Shown: in pieces, positions 15,447 through 15,462 of the stretch
How positions within the stretch are numbered: position 1 is the first letter of the stretch
Layout of the letters: every line of letters starts with the position of its first letter
NCBI GenBank assembly: GCA_020354105.1
Contig: CP070642.1
Coordinates: forward strand, 1,076,829-1,092,290
Direction: 5' to 3'
Length of the DNA stretch: 15,462 nt
DNA from: Chloroflexota bacterium
GTDB lineage: Bacteria > Chloroflexota > Dehalococcoidia > GIF9 > UBA5629
Translations under genes and position numbers: made by a program
Notes under the pieces: generated by a model
The model's input: only the letters and a program-made list of their open reading frames with translations
Told to the model about the DNA's origin: nothing
Databases searched by the model: none

Positions 15447-15462
15447 TAGGTATTTCTACCTA
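15447..15462. repeat. Perfect 6-bp hairpin at the window edge
   Basis: TAGGTA-TTTC-TACCTA forms six pairs; on the minus strand its loop is GAAA, a stable tetraloop. It ends at the last base of the window, so its context cannot be judged. Confidence 0.4.

Noticed and set aside
1..15462. CRISPR array, insertion sequence, rRNA or phage genes
   Set aside because: No regularly spaced repeats, transposase, integrase, rRNA or phage protein was seen on either strand.

Overview
The window reads as a chromosomal piece of an anaerobic bacterium of moderate GC content. The best guess is a member of the Chloroflexota, Dehalococcoidia-like: the right half carries an exported formate dehydrogenase with a HybB/NrfD-type membrane subunit instead of a cytochrome b, a set-up reminiscent of the OmeA/OmeB pair of Dehalococcoides. 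That assignment is an inference from gene content; there is no rRNA or other marker here. UGA ends several genes normally, so the genetic code is standard, but one formate dehydrogenase UGA is clearly a selenocysteine codon.

Left part (1-4613). The 3' two thirds of tgt (tRNA-guanine transglycosylase) run into the window on the + strand. They converge on a two-gene minus-strand operon, a STAS-domain protein with a DUF1990-like C-terminal part followed by a PYROXD2/phytoene-dehydrogenase-like FAD oxidoreductase, coupled by a GTGA overlap and driven by a good sigma70-type promoter. Just outside that promoter lies a degenerate second copy of the last 16 codons of tgt, so the pair is bracketed by tgt 3' ends. 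Then come a DinB-fold protein (minus), a 352-base gap with a tRNA-like 3' end and several inverted repeats, and a small DUF1330 protein (plus).

Middle (4653-8390). mfd (transcription-repair coupling factor) lies on the minus strand. Its predicted transcript starts at a strong hairpin placed directly before the ribosome binding site. Upstream is a small two-segment membrane protein of the PLD-nuclease N-terminal type.

Right part (8511-15462), all on the minus strand, read from high to low coordinates: a 52-residue single-span protein beginning MEWE; the formate dehydrogenase catalytic subunit (1010 codons, Tat signal, [4Fe-4S] site, selenocysteine UGA with a SECIS hairpin, and a second unexplained in-frame UGA); a four-cluster ferredoxin subunit with a C-terminal membrane anchor; a HybB/NrfD-type quinone-reactive membrane subunit; a 328-base gap with hairpins; two tandem MEW-type small membrane proteins; and a membrane PAS protein with a Cys-rich PAS domain and no kinase. 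The likely job is formate oxidation outside the membrane with electrons passed through Fe-S clusters to menaquinone. The MEW proteins are candidate accessory subunits and the PAS protein a candidate sensor.

The points most worth a second look are the second UGA in the formate dehydrogenase gene, the three MEW proteins flanking the operon (two too short for usual gene-calling cut-offs), and the duplicated tgt end around the STAS/FAD cassette.
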